From Desulforapulum autotrophicum HRM2 (lineage in GTDB: Bacteria; Desulfobacterota; Desulfobacteria; Desulfobacterales; Desulfobacteraceae): a stretch of DNA of 64,000 bases. Under the pieces are notes generated by a model. It searched no databases. It saw only the letters and a list, made by a program, of their open reading frames with translations, and was not told where the DNA came from. Of this stretch, positions 8,574 to 16,642 are shown one piece after another. Location of the stretch: positions 806,001-870,000 of the forward strand of contig NC_012108.1 in assembly GCF_000020365.1 (NCBI RefSeq), written 5' to 3'. Every line of letters begins with the position of its first letter. The first letter of the stretch is position 1. The position numbers and the translations under genes were made by a program.

Positions 8574-8855
8574 ATGATAAAAGACTTTAAATGCAAAGAA
8601 ACCAAATCTATATTTAATGGCCTTTTTTCTAAAAAATTGCCACAGGATATACAAAGGCTGGCTGAAAGGAAGTTAATCATGCTTCATAGAGCAACAGAAA
8701 TAAATGATCTTAGAGTGCCGCCTGCAAATCGGCTGGAAACGCTCAGTGGCAATCGGATGGGACAACACAGCATACGTATAAATAAAAAATGGCGAATTTG
8801 TTTTGAATGGAAAGAGGATGGCGTACATAGTGTTGAGATCGTTGATTATCATTAA
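8574..8855 (+). CDS. higB: HigB-type (RelE/ParE superfamily) toxin
   Basis: A 93-residue protein with the HigB/RelE-like plasmid maintenance toxin pattern: FSKKLPQDIQRLAERKLIMLHRA in the helical hairpin, LRVPPANRLETLSGNRMGQHSIRINKKWRICFEW in the beta core. Family members are ribosome-dependent mRNA endonucleases. The basic and aromatic residues of the GQ.SIRIN.QWRI.F motif that contact RNA are present. The gene precedes its antitoxin, the reversed order typical of higBA, with a 12-bp gap. I chose ATG 8574 rather than the upstream TTG because it matches the family's usual start and the promoter overlaps the longer version. Confidence 0.9.
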   Translation: MIKDFKCKETKSIFNGLFSKKLPQDIQRLAERKLIMLHRATEINDLRVPPANRLETLSGNRMGQHSIRINKKWRICFEWKEDGVHSVEIVDYH

Positions 8856-8867
8856 GGAGGTACTAAT

Positions 8868-9167
8868 ATGAGAGATTTTCCCCCTACACACCCTGGTGAA
8901 ATATTACTTGAAGAATTCTTAAAACCAATGGGTATAAGCCAATATCGGATTGCTAAGGATATAGGCGTTCCTGCTATGCGGATAAATAAAATTGTTCGGT
9001 GTGAAAGAGGAATCAGTGCGGATACTGCTTTAAGATTGGCGCATTATTTTGGAATGTCTGTTGATTTCTGGACGGGAATTCAGGTTCACTATGATACTGA
9101 AATAGCCAAAATGAAATTAGGAGACAGGTTGGAAAGGGAGGTCAAAACATTTGATCCTGCCGCTTGA
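8868..9167 (+). CDS. higA: HigA-type antitoxin (XRE helix-turn-helix)
   Basis: 99 residues beginning PTHPGEILLEEFLKPMGISQYRIAKDIGVPAMRINKIVRCERGISADTALRLAHYFG, the classic HigA/VapI HTH_3 antitoxin. It binds and neutralises HigB and represses the shared promoter. A strong AAGGAGG precedes the ATG. The C-terminal ~25 residues (DTEIAKMKLGDRLEREVKTFDP) are the usual toxin-contact tail. Confidence 0.93.
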   Translation: MRDFPPTHPGEILLEEFLKPMGISQYRIAKDIGVPAMRINKIVRCERGISADTALRLAHYFGMSVDFWTGIQVHYDTEIAKMKLGDRLEREVKTFDPAA

Positions 9168-9248
9168 TTTTTTTAAAGCTGATTTTACTAAACTCAATTG
9201 GTCCCCCCATATCTGAAAGAATAAAATGTCCACCCCAACTTAAAAATG

Positions 9249-9274
9249 CACCGGATTTCACCGGTGATTTTCGT
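9249..9274. repeat. CACCGG-ATTTCA-CCGGTG hairpin
   Basis: A 6-bp perfect stem with loop ATTTCA followed by ATTTTCGTG. The same loop and nearly the same tail recur at 12412-12436 after another gene. It may serve as a terminator. The surrounding 9168-9363 shows no convincing gene. Confidence 0.5.
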
Positions 9275-9363
9275 GCTGCACACAGACGAGCTGGTGAGCT
9301 TAACATTATACCTGATCACACCATTAAAATATTAACATTGTTACTTAAGAACGGTTAGAAATC

Positions 9364-10017
9364 ATGTTAAGAAGAGGAAACATTACATTATGGAACGATG
9401 AGAAGGGCTTTGGATTTATTACCCCCAATGCTGGCGGCAAACAACTTTTTTTTCATATTAAATCCTGCAGTCCCCATAATCGTAGACCAGCGATCAATCA
9501 GTCCATAACCTATTCTTTGTCCGTTGACAAACAAGGGAGACCATGCGCTGTAAAAGTCATTCTTCCCGATAATGACAGAGCTCCGGAGATCAAAAAGAAG
9601 GAGGGAGGGCTTTCAGTCATTGGTGCCGCATGCTTTCTTGGCGTTGTTTGTTTCTCTGTTTTTACAGCCAAAATTCCCATCATGATTCTGGCTCTTTACC
9701 TGGGCGCCAGCCTGATCACCTTCATCGTATATGCGTTGGACAAATCAGCTGCCCGAAAAGGGGCCTGGCGAACCTCGGAAAATACGTTGCATCTTCTATC
9801 ACTCATTGGTGGATGGCCCGGTGCTTTCATGGCCCAACAAAAACTACGCCACAAATCCCGGAAGCAACCCTTTCGTCTCATATTCTGGATAACGGTTCTG
9901 GTGAATTGCGGGGCCTTTACCTGGCTTTTTACTTCAACCGGCACCGCCACCCTGCAATCTTTTGTTCATGATAATTCCGGCCTCCTTCATTTCATTTCAA
10001 AAACACTGACTCACTGA
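9364..10017 (+). CDS. Cold-shock domain plus DUF1294 membrane protein
   Basis: 217 residues. Residues 1-65 form a cold-shock/OB fold (RRGNITLWNDEKGFGFITPNAGGKQLFFHI carries the GFGFI nucleic-acid-binding strand). Then come two hydrophobic segments near 78-120 and a DUF1294 domain with the signature LYxGAS...YALDKSAARKGAWRTSENTLHLLSLIGGWPGAFMAQQKLRHKSRKQPFR. This two-domain architecture is common and its function is not known. The domain order implies a membrane anchor with a cytoplasmic RNA-binding head. Apparently monocistronic. Confidence 0.85.
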   Translation: MLRRGNITLWNDEKGFGFITPNAGGKQLFFHIKSCSPHNRRPAINQSITYSLSVDKQGRPCAVKVILPDNDRAPEIKKKEGGLSVIGAACFLGVVCFSVFTAKIPIMILALYLGASLITFIVYALDKSAARKGAWRTSENTLHLLSLIGGWPGAFMAQQKLRHKSRKQPFRLIFWITVLVNCGAFTWLFTSTGTATLQSFVHDNSGLLHFISKTLTH

Positions 10018-10068
10018 CAACGGCACTGGCTCATACGATTCCAGGATATAAGCCGGCCGTTGTCTTTT
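10016..10068 (+). terminator. Terminator after DUF1294 gene
   Basis: GACAACGGC (10016-10024) pairs with GCCGTTGTC (10056-10064) and is followed by TTTT. The left arm overlaps the stop codon. A second perfect hairpin, AACCGCAATTTATTGCGGTT, follows at 10081-10100. Confidence 0.6.
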
Positions 10069-10355
10069 GAGATACTTCAGAACCGCAATTTATTGCGGTT
10101 TCCCATGGGAACGGACAGGCTGTTGGTGCACAGCCCTATCTTTTTTGATAAAAAAAGACTGCATGGATTAAAAAAATGAGTGACTTACAGGGGGGGATTG
10201 CTACACTAAGGCATATGGAAAAACTTAAAGCTGCCATGGAAGAGGGTCATAAAATATTGGTGAGTTCGGGATTTATCCATGTAAACATTTTCTATTAATC
10301 GGGAAAAAAGACCATCAAAGCCTTTGTCTCTGATGTCATCAAAAGGATTTAGCCC

Positions 10356-10586
10356 ATGGCCATTTTTGGAAAGAATGGATTGGTTCGAAAGCAAGAGTTT
10401 GCTTTTGCGAAAAAGCTTCTTGCCTGGAAATATGAGAAAGCGGGTATCGCTTTACCAGATAAGAATGCTATATCCGCCCATGCTGTAAAAATTGTTGATG
10501 ATGCCCACACTATAGCAAAAAAAACCGGCGGCAATGTGTTGGAGATTTTGAAAGACGCTGTGAAGGATCTTAAAAATAAAATATGA
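10356..10586 (+). CDS. Small conserved-looking protein of unknown function
   Basis: 76 residues, basic, mostly helical: VRKQEFAFAKKLLAWKYEKAGIALPDKNAISAHAVKIVDDAHTIAKKTGGNVLEILKDAVKDLKNK. No domain is recognised. Codon-periodic composition and translational coupling (its TGA overlaps the next ATG as ATGA) support it being real. It forms a two-gene unit with the small membrane protein that follows. Confidence 0.55.
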   Translation: MAIFGKNGLVRKQEFAFAKKLLAWKYEKAGIALPDKNAISAHAVKIVDDAHTIAKKTGGNVLEILKDAVKDLKNKI

Positions 10587-10741
10587 AAACAAAATCTAAA
10601 ATACTGATATATCTGATTTTACTATCCGTTGCTGATTTGATTATCCCGTTTCCGATTACGGCTGTGATTTTACTTTATGTCCTTTTTAACAGACCTATTT
10701 GGTTTGAAAAATATGTAAAAGATATTTATAGGAGTTCCTGA
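10583..10741 (+). CDS. Small membrane protein (52 aa)
   Basis: 52 residues, starting at the ATG that overlaps the preceding stop by four bases. KSKILIYLILLSVADLIIPF and PITAVILLYVLFNRPIWF form two short hydrophobic segments, ending in a charged tail. Function unknown. The coupling to the upstream 76-residue protein suggests they act together. Confidence 0.5.
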   Translation: MKTKSKILIYLILLSVADLIIPFPITAVILLYVLFNRPIWFEKYVKDIYRSS

Positions 10742-10749
10742 AAATTATT

Positions 10750-10931
10750 ATGACAACACGCATTGACCTTACCCATCCCATCCATAAAATTCTGCCTGGA
10801 TCGGATATGGTGATTGTTGAAAATCTGACAAATCTGGATCAGTTTCATGGGGGGCTTTTGAATTCAGTTGTTTTCCTCTGTACTTTCACCAGGCAGATGG
10901 ATTCCCAATCCGGACCGTGGCCAGTATTTAG
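10750..10931 (+). pseudogene. Cyclase/kynurenine-formamidase-like remnant, internally deleted and frameshifted
   Basis: The start TTRIDLTHPIH is the N-terminus of the cyclase family, and it runs straight into GSDMVIVENLTNLDQ from the family C-terminus, so the middle ~150 residues are missing. After six G near 10850 the frame breaks. Adding one G restores GGAFEFSCFPLYFHQADGFPIRTVASI and a stop at 10929-10931, the expected C-terminal strand with GxPxRxVA. The gene therefore carries both an internal deletion and a homopolymer frameshift. Confidence 0.75.
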
Positions 10932-10972
10932 GAGATGTTGAACGTTTTTACGATTAATATTGGAGAAAAGTC

Positions 10973-12391
10973 ATGACCAGAGAAGTTGATGTGGCTATTA
11001 TCGGGGCCGGTACTGCCGGTTTGACCGCCCAGGAGTTTGTTGCTGAGAAAACCGACAACTACGTGATCATTGATGACGGTCCCCTGGGTACTACCTGCGC
11101 CCGGGTGGGATGTATGCCGTCCAAGGCGCTCATTGCAGTGGCCAACAATTTTCACAAGTGTCTCTTTTTTGACGAATATGGCATCTCAGGGGCAAACGCC
11201 CTCCGGCCGGACTATTCCCGGATCATGGCCTGGGTGCGGATGCTCCGGGACGAGTTTACCGACGGTGTCATCCAGGAGATGTCAACCTTCACAGATCGAC
11301 TGATCCGAAAGCGTGCCCGTTTTATCGATGCCAATACCCTGGATCTGGGAGACGAGAGAATCCGAGCCAGGCGTATCATCATTGCCACAGGTTCAAAACC
11401 GTGGATCCCGGAACGCTGGCAGCCCTACAAGGACCTTATCATTGACACGGACCAGTTTTTTGAACTTGCGGATTTGCCCGGATCGCTGGCGGTGTTTGGC
11501 CTGGGCCCCATTGGTATCGAACTGGGACAGGCCCTGCACCGTCTGGGTGTGGAGATCATCGCCTTCAGCCGGCGCAAAACTGCGGGCGGTCTGACCGACC
11601 CTGACCTTCAGACCTATGCCTTTGAGCATTTTTCAAAGGAGATGAACATCAAGCTGGGTACGGCCGACATCCGCCGCAGGTTGGGAAATAAGGTTGTTGT
11701 GGGATGTGAAAGCGGCGAATGGACGGTTGACCGGATATTGCTGGCCACTGGCCGCCGTCCCGTGATCCAGGACCTTGGCCTGGAAAATCTGGGGGTTGAA
11801 CTGGATGACAGAGGCATGCCTCCCTTTGATCCCGGCACCCTTCAGATCAAGGATTTGCCCGTATTCCTGGCAGGAGATGTCAACGGCCAAAAGCCCATCC
11901 TCCACGAAGCCGCTGATGACGGAACTATTGCCGGGTACAACACCACAGCCAAGCGTATCTCCTGCTTTAAAAAACGCACCCCTTTGGCCATCACCTTCTC
12001 ATCCCCGGATATTGCCATCGCAGGCCTTTCCCACAAGGAGCTGACAACCCGGGGAGTGGAATTTGTGACGGGCAAGGCCTCATGGGAGAAACTTGGACGG
12101 GCCAGGATGATTCTGGGCAAGGCCGCAGGAATTGCCCGGATCTACGCCGATAAAAAAAACGGCAGGCTTTTGGGGGCAGAATTGATGGCACCGGCCGGCG
12201 AGCACATGGCCCATCTTTTATCCTGGGCTGTGGGCGCAGGGCTGACTGCGGCTCGGGCGCTGACCATGCCCTTTTACCATCCAGTGCCCGAGGAGGCCTT
12301 AAGGTCAGCCCTGGGGCAAATTTTGAAGCAGATCGACGACCCTGCCCCTGATTTCCGGCTGGAACTTTGCCAGAAAAAGGGAGATTCTTAA
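10973..12391 (+). CDS. FAD-dependent pyridine nucleotide-disulfide oxidoreductase (dihydrolipoamide dehydrogenase-like)
   Basis: 472 residues. GxGxxG FAD site in VAIIGAGTAGLTA, redox-active disulfide in GTTCARVGCMPSK (CxxxxC), NAD(P)-binding GLGPIGIELGQAL, second FAD motif in PVFLAGDVNG, and a C-terminal dimerisation domain with YHPVPEE supplying the His/Glu pair. Family members move electrons between NAD(P)H and a disulfide (lipoamide, mycothiol-type or metal substrates). No 2-oxoacid dehydrogenase subunits are adjacent, so the partner is unknown. Divergence from canonical Lpd (second half of the active-site loop, ARVG rather than LNVG) makes a specialised reductase plausible. Confidence 0.85.
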   Translation: MTREVDVAIIGAGTAGLTAQEFVAEKTDNYVIIDDGPLGTTCARVGCMPSKALIAVANNFHKCLFFDEYGISGANALRPDYSRIMAWVRMLRDEFTDGVIQEMSTFTDRLIRKRARFIDANTLDLGDERIRARRIIIATGSKPWIPERWQPYKDLIIDTDQFFELADLPGSLAVFGLGPIGIELGQALHRLGVEIIAFSRRKTAGGLTDPDLQTYAFEHFSKEMNIKLGTADIRRRLGNKVVVGCESGEWTVDRILLATGRRPVIQDLGLENLGVELDDRGMPPFDPGTLQIKDLPVFLAGDVNGQKPILHEAADDGTIAGYNTTAKRISCFKKRTPLAITFSSPDIAIAGLSHKELTTRGVEFVTGKASWEKLGRARMILGKAAGIARIYADKKNGRLLGAELMAPAGEHMAHLLSWAVGAGLTAARALTMPFYHPVPEEALRSALGQILKQIDDPAPDFRLELCQKKGDS

Positions 12392-12411
12392 AAAAGTCAA
12401 CAAGGAAAATG

Positions 12412-12433
12412 AACCGGATTTCACCGGTTGTTT
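12412..12433 (+). terminator. Terminator after disulfide oxidoreductase
   Basis: AACCGG-ATTTCA-CCGGTT stem-loop followed by GTTTT. It shares loop and tail with the hairpin at 9249. Confidence 0.6.
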
Positions 12434-12454
12434 TCGTGTTGGAAAGGAAAAATA

Positions 12455-12754
12455 ATGAAAAATAAAAAACAAAGAAAGGGTACCATGATTTCCGGCCTTG
12501 CATGGTACCGAAAATCTCAATGGGATAAACTACTTGAGGTTTCAGAAGACTCAGATAAACTAGAAGAAACTTTTGAAGAATGGCTGCAAGGTGCAGAGGA
12601 GTTCGTTAAAAATTTCGATACTCCTGGGGTAGTAATAAAAAAGATAGATATTGATGTTAAAGAATTGATCATCTGGTGTGCATCAAAAAATATTTCCGTA
12701 AATTCTGCATCAAGGTCACTTTACACTGCCCAGAAAGTTAAAGAATCACATTAG
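12455..12754 (+). CDS. Hypothetical protein (99 aa)
   Basis: A 99-residue protein from ATG 12455 (preceded by GGAAAGGA). SGLAWYRKSQWDKLLEVSEDSDKLEETFEEWLQGAEEFVKNFDTPGVVIKKIDIDVKELIIWCASKNISVNSASRSLYTAQ is an acidic, helical sequence of a kind often found as an orphan cargo gene; no enzymatic motif is present. AT-rich codon use matches the surrounding accessory DNA. Confidence 0.6.
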   Translation: MKNKKQRKGTMISGLAWYRKSQWDKLLEVSEDSDKLEETFEEWLQGAEEFVKNFDTPGVVIKKIDIDVKELIIWCASKNISVNSASRSLYTAQKVKESH

Positions 12755-12786
12755 CTTTATTAAAAACAGTTTTCAGCAAATAAAAC

Positions 12787-12825
12787 CAGCCGATTTTACC
12801 CGCAAAAAGGTGGGTAAAACGGCTG
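12787..12825 (+). terminator. Terminator-like hairpin after 99-aa gene
   Basis: CAGCCG-A-TTTTACCC pairs with GGGTAAAA-CGGCTG across an 8-10 base loop: a 14-bp stem with one bulge. It lies 33 bp after the stop codon. There is no clear T-run. Confidence 0.55.
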
Positions 12826-12922
12826 ACCCTGGCTTTTACTGGCGGATACAAAATTATGGGGCGAATTCTAACATGGAGAACAGGTCATATGACGTGAAGT
12901 TTTACACTGAAACACAACTTGA

Positions 12923-13132
12923 ATGAAAGACAGACAGACAAAAGCAATTGAATATCTTCTCCAGTATAACAGACGGACTATTCGGGATTATAAAGAATTT
13001 TGTCCAAAGGTAAACTGATGCAGTTTGCAGCGTGATCTTAAACTAATGATTGAAAAGGAACTGATTGGCAGTGAAGGGGCAACAAATCAGTTGGTCTATT
13101 TCTTAAGGGTATGCACTTGCGACATCTTATGA
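12923..13132 (+). pseudogene. Fic/transcriptional-regulator C-terminal winged-helix remnant with in-frame TGA
   Basis: Translation gives RQTKAIEYLLQYNRRTIRDYKEF, a stop at 13016-13018, then SLQRDLKLMIEKELIGSEGATNQLVYFL. The two halves together match the winged-helix tail found at the end of Fic-domain proteins and DeoR-like regulators (pattern RQ.kaleyl...T..ey......S..TatRDLkeLvekGil). The TGA replaces one residue just before the recognition helix. The N-terminal body of such a protein is absent, so this is a fragment. Confidence 0.6.
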
Positions 13133-13190
13133 CAGAACCTTGTGATAAACTCATGACAACGCTAAGGTAATATTTATGGAGGGGGCTATG

Positions 13191-13652
13191 TTCTCAATGC
13201 ACTTTCTTTTGATTGATGATGAGGAAGTTCTTATTGAAACTATTGCTGAGCGCCTTCGATTAAAAGGGTTCGTTGTTGATTGTGCTTTGTCTGGAAATGA
13301 AGCGTTTTATCAATTGGAAAAAAATGACACCATTGATATCATTGTCCTTGATATTAAAATGCCGGATATGGATGGCATGAATATCTTGGAAAGACTCAAG
13401 GCAAAGTATCCCCTAATTGAAGTCATCATGCTTACCGGACACGCTACAATTGAGTCGGCAGTCAAAGCATTGAAGTGTGGCGCTTTCGATTATTTATTAA
13501 AACCATGTGATTTGAATGATCTCCTTTCCAAGGCAAACAAGGCTTTTTCAAGAAAGAGAGAGCGTGAGGCTAAAATTCTCAATGTAAAGTTGAAACCATA
13601 TATTTCGGATCGAGAACGAGAGGAAATGATATCCAGAATAATGAAAGAATAA
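13191..13652 (+). CDS. Single-domain response regulator (CheY-like receiver)
   Basis: 153 residues. FLLIDDEEVLIETI carries the acidic pocket, IIVLDIKMPDMDGM the phospho-acceptor Asp, MLTGHAT the switch Thr and LLKPCD the conserved Lys-Pro. The last ~30 residues are a basic helix with no DNA-binding fold. It is thus a stand-alone receiver that would act by protein contact. I chose the ATG at 13191 because GGAGGGG lies just before it. No cognate kinase is adjacent. Confidence 0.88.
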   Translation, partial: FSMHFLLIDDEEVLIETIAERLRLKGFVVDCALSGNEAFYQLEKNDTIDIIVLDIKMPDMDGMNILERLKAKYPLIEVIMLTGHATIESAVKALKCGAFDYLLKPCDLNDLLSKANKAFSRKREREAKILNVKLKPYISDREREEMISRIMKE

Positions 13653-13725
13653 TGTCTCTTTAGTTGGATACCAGCCCAAGTAAGGCAATTTCGCAGAAGC
13701 GGCTGGGTATCTAAAGGTGAGAATA

Positions 13726-14613
13726 ATGCGGGTACGATTATTAGATAATTTTTGGGCACGGCTCTGTTTTTTTGTACTGATCATCAGTAGTACCACAGCG
13801 TGCATTGCCACGGAGAGCAGGCGGCCGATTGAAATTGCTTCTTTAAGCAAAACCGATTGTGCTCAACTAAAAGCAAAAAAGGTAATTACAGATGTCAATC
13901 CTGTGCCCTGTGAACGACTGAGCCAAGTCTGTTTCAGCTATCTGAATGAAAACGGTGTAATATGTAATGACGGAACACTGGTTGTTCTTGATCTCCTGGC
14001 CCCTAAGGTTGAAGCATTGATGCAGGATCTGCTGAAGCAGAACTTTGTAATTGCGAAAGCCCGCCCCATGGAAGCTTATCTCGGCGACGATCAGGCTTCA
14101 ATGGCAGACAATAACAGTTCCGCGTTCAACGGAAGAGCTGTCGCGGGCGGTTCACGCTGGTCACTTCACGCATACGGATCCGCAATAGATATCAATCCTG
14201 TGCAAAACCCGTTCATTGACATATCTGAAGATGGAACAGCACTGATCAGCCCGGTGAAAAGTGCGCATTATTCAGTTAATCGTCTGAATCATCGTCCGGG
14301 TAAGCCAAGACGGCAGGGCATGGCTGAGGATGTTGTTGATTTGTTTGCGGAGCACGGATTTTTCGTTTGGGGCGGATATTGGAACTATCCGGTTGACTAT
14401 CAGCATTTTCAGGTTGGCCCCCGTTCTTTTGTCGAGGCGCTGGTCGCTATGGAGCCGGAAGAGGGGGAAAAGTTGCTAAATCGGTTTATTGACATGTACA
14501 GAAATTGCCGCAAAATCAACCGTTCTGAATATGATTTGGTAAAAGTACGGGCCGAATGCATCGATGTCGTCTTAGCCGGCATGTCGGAATTCGTCATAAG
14601 TACCGAAGAATAA
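13726..14613 (+). CDS. M15-family (VanY/CwlK-like) peptidoglycan peptidase, probable lipoprotein
   Basis: 295 residues. The N-terminus has an export signal ending in ISSTTAC, a plausible lipobox, so an envelope location is likely. The zinc-peptidase core shows SLHAYGSAIDINP (His148, Asp155) and WGGYWNYPVDYQHFQ (His227), the three metal ligands of M15C L,D/D,D-peptidases. These cut peptide cross-bridges in murein. Length fits the family. Its last 165 codons, together with 273 bp of downstream DNA, are duplicated at 22335-23102. Confidence 0.88.
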   Translation: MRVRLLDNFWARLCFFVLIISSTTACIATESRRPIEIASLSKTDCAQLKAKKVITDVNPVPCERLSQVCFSYLNENGVICNDGTLVVLDLLAPKVEALMQDLLKQNFVIAKARPMEAYLGDDQASMADNNSSAFNGRAVAGGSRWSLHAYGSAIDINPVQNPFIDISEDGTALISPVKSAHYSVNRLNHRPGKPRRQGMAEDVVDLFAEHGFFVWGGYWNYPVDYQHFQVGPRSFVEALVAMEPEEGEKLLNRFIDMYRNCRKINRSEYDLVKVRAECIDVVLAGMSEFVISTEE

Positions 14614-14886
14614 AAATGCGTTGCCAAAGAAAAATATTACAGAAACGGTGATATCAGGTGTTCTCAGGTATTATGTGCGCCGAGCATCGGCCTGATAGCC
14701 TGTGGCTATGCCAATTAAAATCAATAAATCATATCCAGCTTACCCCGCCGTTCTCCCATTTCCGATTCACATAATTTTAATTCTTGATGTTTACTCTTTT
14801 GGGAGATTGCTCCATAATAGCGGCCTTGAAAATTAATGGCAATATTAGGGGAACGTCCATTTACATGGCATACAGACTATGCATAT
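14119..14886 (+). repeat. Direct repeat, copy 1 (768 bp)
   Basis: Identical register to 22335-23102 (constant offset 8216 bp, no indels). It is essentially identical through the peptidase stop codon and for ~160 bp beyond, with scattered mismatches over the last ~120 bp. It comprises the end of the M15 gene and the gene-free stretch 14614-14886. The remaining 14887-15016 holds only the leader of the PAS-LuxR gene. Confidence 0.95.
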
Positions 14887-15016
14887 GTGGCAGTTATAAA
14901 GAAATTGGTTACAGCTAATGCCACCAACCGGCTCTGAAGTCTGATGCCTGTATCCACAAGCCTATTATCCGGCGGGATTTAGATGCCGCCATCCGAGAGG
15001 TTTTAAAAAAATACCT

Positions 15017-15871
15017 ATGACACGACAATATGCTGAAACCATCCTTAATTCATTATCCGCCCACATTGCCATCATTGACTCAAATGGTATTATTATAGAT
15101 ACCAATAAAGCCTGGCGGGAATTCGCTATATCCAACAACCCAGGTATGAGACCGGATATGCTCAATATAAATTATCTTAAAATATGTGATGCTGCCAATG
15201 GTGAAACAGCGGGAAGTGCTGCCCAGGTTGCAATGGGTATCAGGCAGGTCATCAAAGGAGATATTGATGAATTTGTCATGGATTATCCCTGCCATTCTCC
15301 AGGGAATAAACGCTGGTTTTACATGCGAGCCGTCCGGGTTGCAGGGTCACAGCCTTTACAGATTGTTGTCAGCCATGAAAACATCACGCCACTCAAAATA
15401 GCAGAGCATAAGCTGCTGCAAAGGGAAGCCGAGCTCAAGCAGAAAACCCTTGGGCTTGAAGAAGCCAATGCGGCGTTAAGAGCTCTGCTGCGTCATCGGG
15501 ATGAAGACCTTAAGGAAATGGAACAGACTTTTTTTCAGAACCTTAAACAGACGATTTTTCCGTCCTTTGACCAGTTAAAAAAATTAAATCCCTCGGGCAA
15601 AGAAAAAAAAATAATCAGTCTTATTGAATCGGAGTTGAATAATATTGCCTCTCCATTTTTGCGCCATATTTCAAATTTTGAGGCCGTGCTTACCCCGCAG
15701 GAATTAAAGATTGCCTCATTGATTAAGCAGGGCCAATCTTCCAAAGAAATTGCTGATTTATTAAACCTTTCCATAACCACTGTTAATTTCCATCGACGCA
15801 ATCTGCGTGACAAACTGGGTTTGAAAAATACTGCAACCAATTTAAATACATTTTTACTGCATTTAAACTAA
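15017..15871 (+). CDS. PAS-domain LuxR-type transcriptional regulator
   Basis: 284 residues. A PAS domain (residues ~3-130: ETILNSLSAHIAIIDSNGIIIDTNKAWREFA...MRAVRVAGSQPLQIVVSHENIT) is followed by a coiled coil (~135-180) and a C-terminal LuxR/GerE helix-turn-helix (LTPQELKIASLIKQGQSSKEIADLLNLSITTVNFHRRNLRDKLGL). This is the architecture of a cytoplasmic one-component sensor-regulator. It stands ahead of two small genes and a corrinoid protein on the same strand and may control them. Target genes are an inference. Confidence 0.9.
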   Translation: MTRQYAETILNSLSAHIAIIDSNGIIIDTNKAWREFAISNNPGMRPDMLNINYLKICDAANGETAGSAAQVAMGIRQVIKGDIDEFVMDYPCHSPGNKRWFYMRAVRVAGSQPLQIVVSHENITPLKIAEHKLLQREAELKQKTLGLEEANAALRALLRHRDEDLKEMEQTFFQNLKQTIFPSFDQLKKLNPSGKEKKIISLIESELNNIASPFLRHISNFEAVLTPQELKIASLIKQGQSSKEIADLLNLSITTVNFHRRNLRDKLGLKNTATNLNTFLLHLN

Positions 15872-15995
15872 CTCCGTCTGATACAGAATAACGGTTTTTT
15901 CCCGTCATCAAACTGTTACTTTTCCATTCTTGTAATCAACACCCTTCTGGATGATAATAAGGTTAACTTTACCATAACTCATCAAGGAGGTTGAC

Positions 15996-16190
15996 ATGCT
16001 TTGTACTCTTTCCAATCTGAAAAAACAGGATATCGAAGAGATAAAAACACTTGAGCAGGAAACTGGGCACATTGTTCTTGCCTTTTCTTGCCATAAATCC
16101 AAACCGTCTTTGGTGGATAAAAATACGCTTGAAAAAATCCAATCCTTGGAAAATAAATTGGGCTTGTCACTGGTTGCAGTAGAATTGTAA
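15996..16190 (+). CDS. Small hypothetical protein (64 aa)
   Basis: 64 residues with an AAGGAGG ribosome site 6-7 bases before the ATG. CTLSNLKKQDIEEIKTLEQETGHIVLAFSCHKSKPSLVDKNTLEKIQSLENKLGLSLVAVEL looks like a compact alpha/beta mini-domain. No family recognised. The stop overlaps the next ATG by one base (TAATG), indicating translational coupling. Confidence 0.6.
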   Translation: MLCTLSNLKKQDIEEIKTLEQETGHIVLAFSCHKSKPSLVDKNTLEKIQSLENKLGLSLVAVEL

Positions 16191-16519
16191 TGCAGGAAGC
16201 GGCAACAATTAAATGCTCTGTTGAGAGAGTTGGGCTTGAACAGGTGGAGGCTTGTTCAGCCCAATTTTATGGGAAACATACGGGTGAAGTAATCTGTAGT
16301 TCCATTTTTAAACAACAGCCGTTCTATTTACTCGAAGCAAAAATAGCACCAAACACCTGGCTGGATATCCAGGAAATTTATACCCAGGAGGAATTGCCTT
16401 CATGCTATCAGGAACGGCAACAGGCTAAGGATGCCAAATCGAAGCTGAAAAGTTTTCTGATAGGGAAATGGAAAGGGCGCTTTAAAAAATTTCCCATAAG
16501 GGTCCGTGAAATTTTCTGA
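16190..16519 (+). CDS. Hypothetical protein (109 aa)
   Basis: 109 residues, coupled to the preceding gene by a TAATG overlap. No recognised domain; the C-terminal 40 residues are highly basic (KSKLKSFLIGKWKGRFKKFPIRVREIF). It is part of the LuxR-side unit, upstream of the corrinoid protein. Confidence 0.5.
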   Translation: MQEAATIKCSVERVGLEQVEACSAQFYGKHTGEVICSSIFKQQPFYLLEAKIAPNTWLDIQEIYTQEELPSCYQERQQAKDAKSKLKSFLIGKWKGRFKKFPIRVREIF

Positions 16520-16642
16520 CCCTTGCCCATGGTGACCGGTGCTGAGATTAAACTTATTTAATTTTCCTTCGCCCTATAAAAAAATCCAATTATGGGTTTA
16601 AACAGAGTTGTACTGCCCATAAAAAATTCAGGAGATCAAAGA

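Noticed and set aside
9164-9358. 64-codon frame after higA
   Set aside because: Contains the ACCGG hairpin and has no ribosome site or family match; treated as intergenic.
13016-13018. In-frame TGA as a selenocysteine codon
   Set aside because: It lies next to the recognition helix of a winged-helix fragment with no redox motif, no SECIS-like hairpin just downstream, and the N-terminal part of the protein is missing; a nonsense change is simpler.
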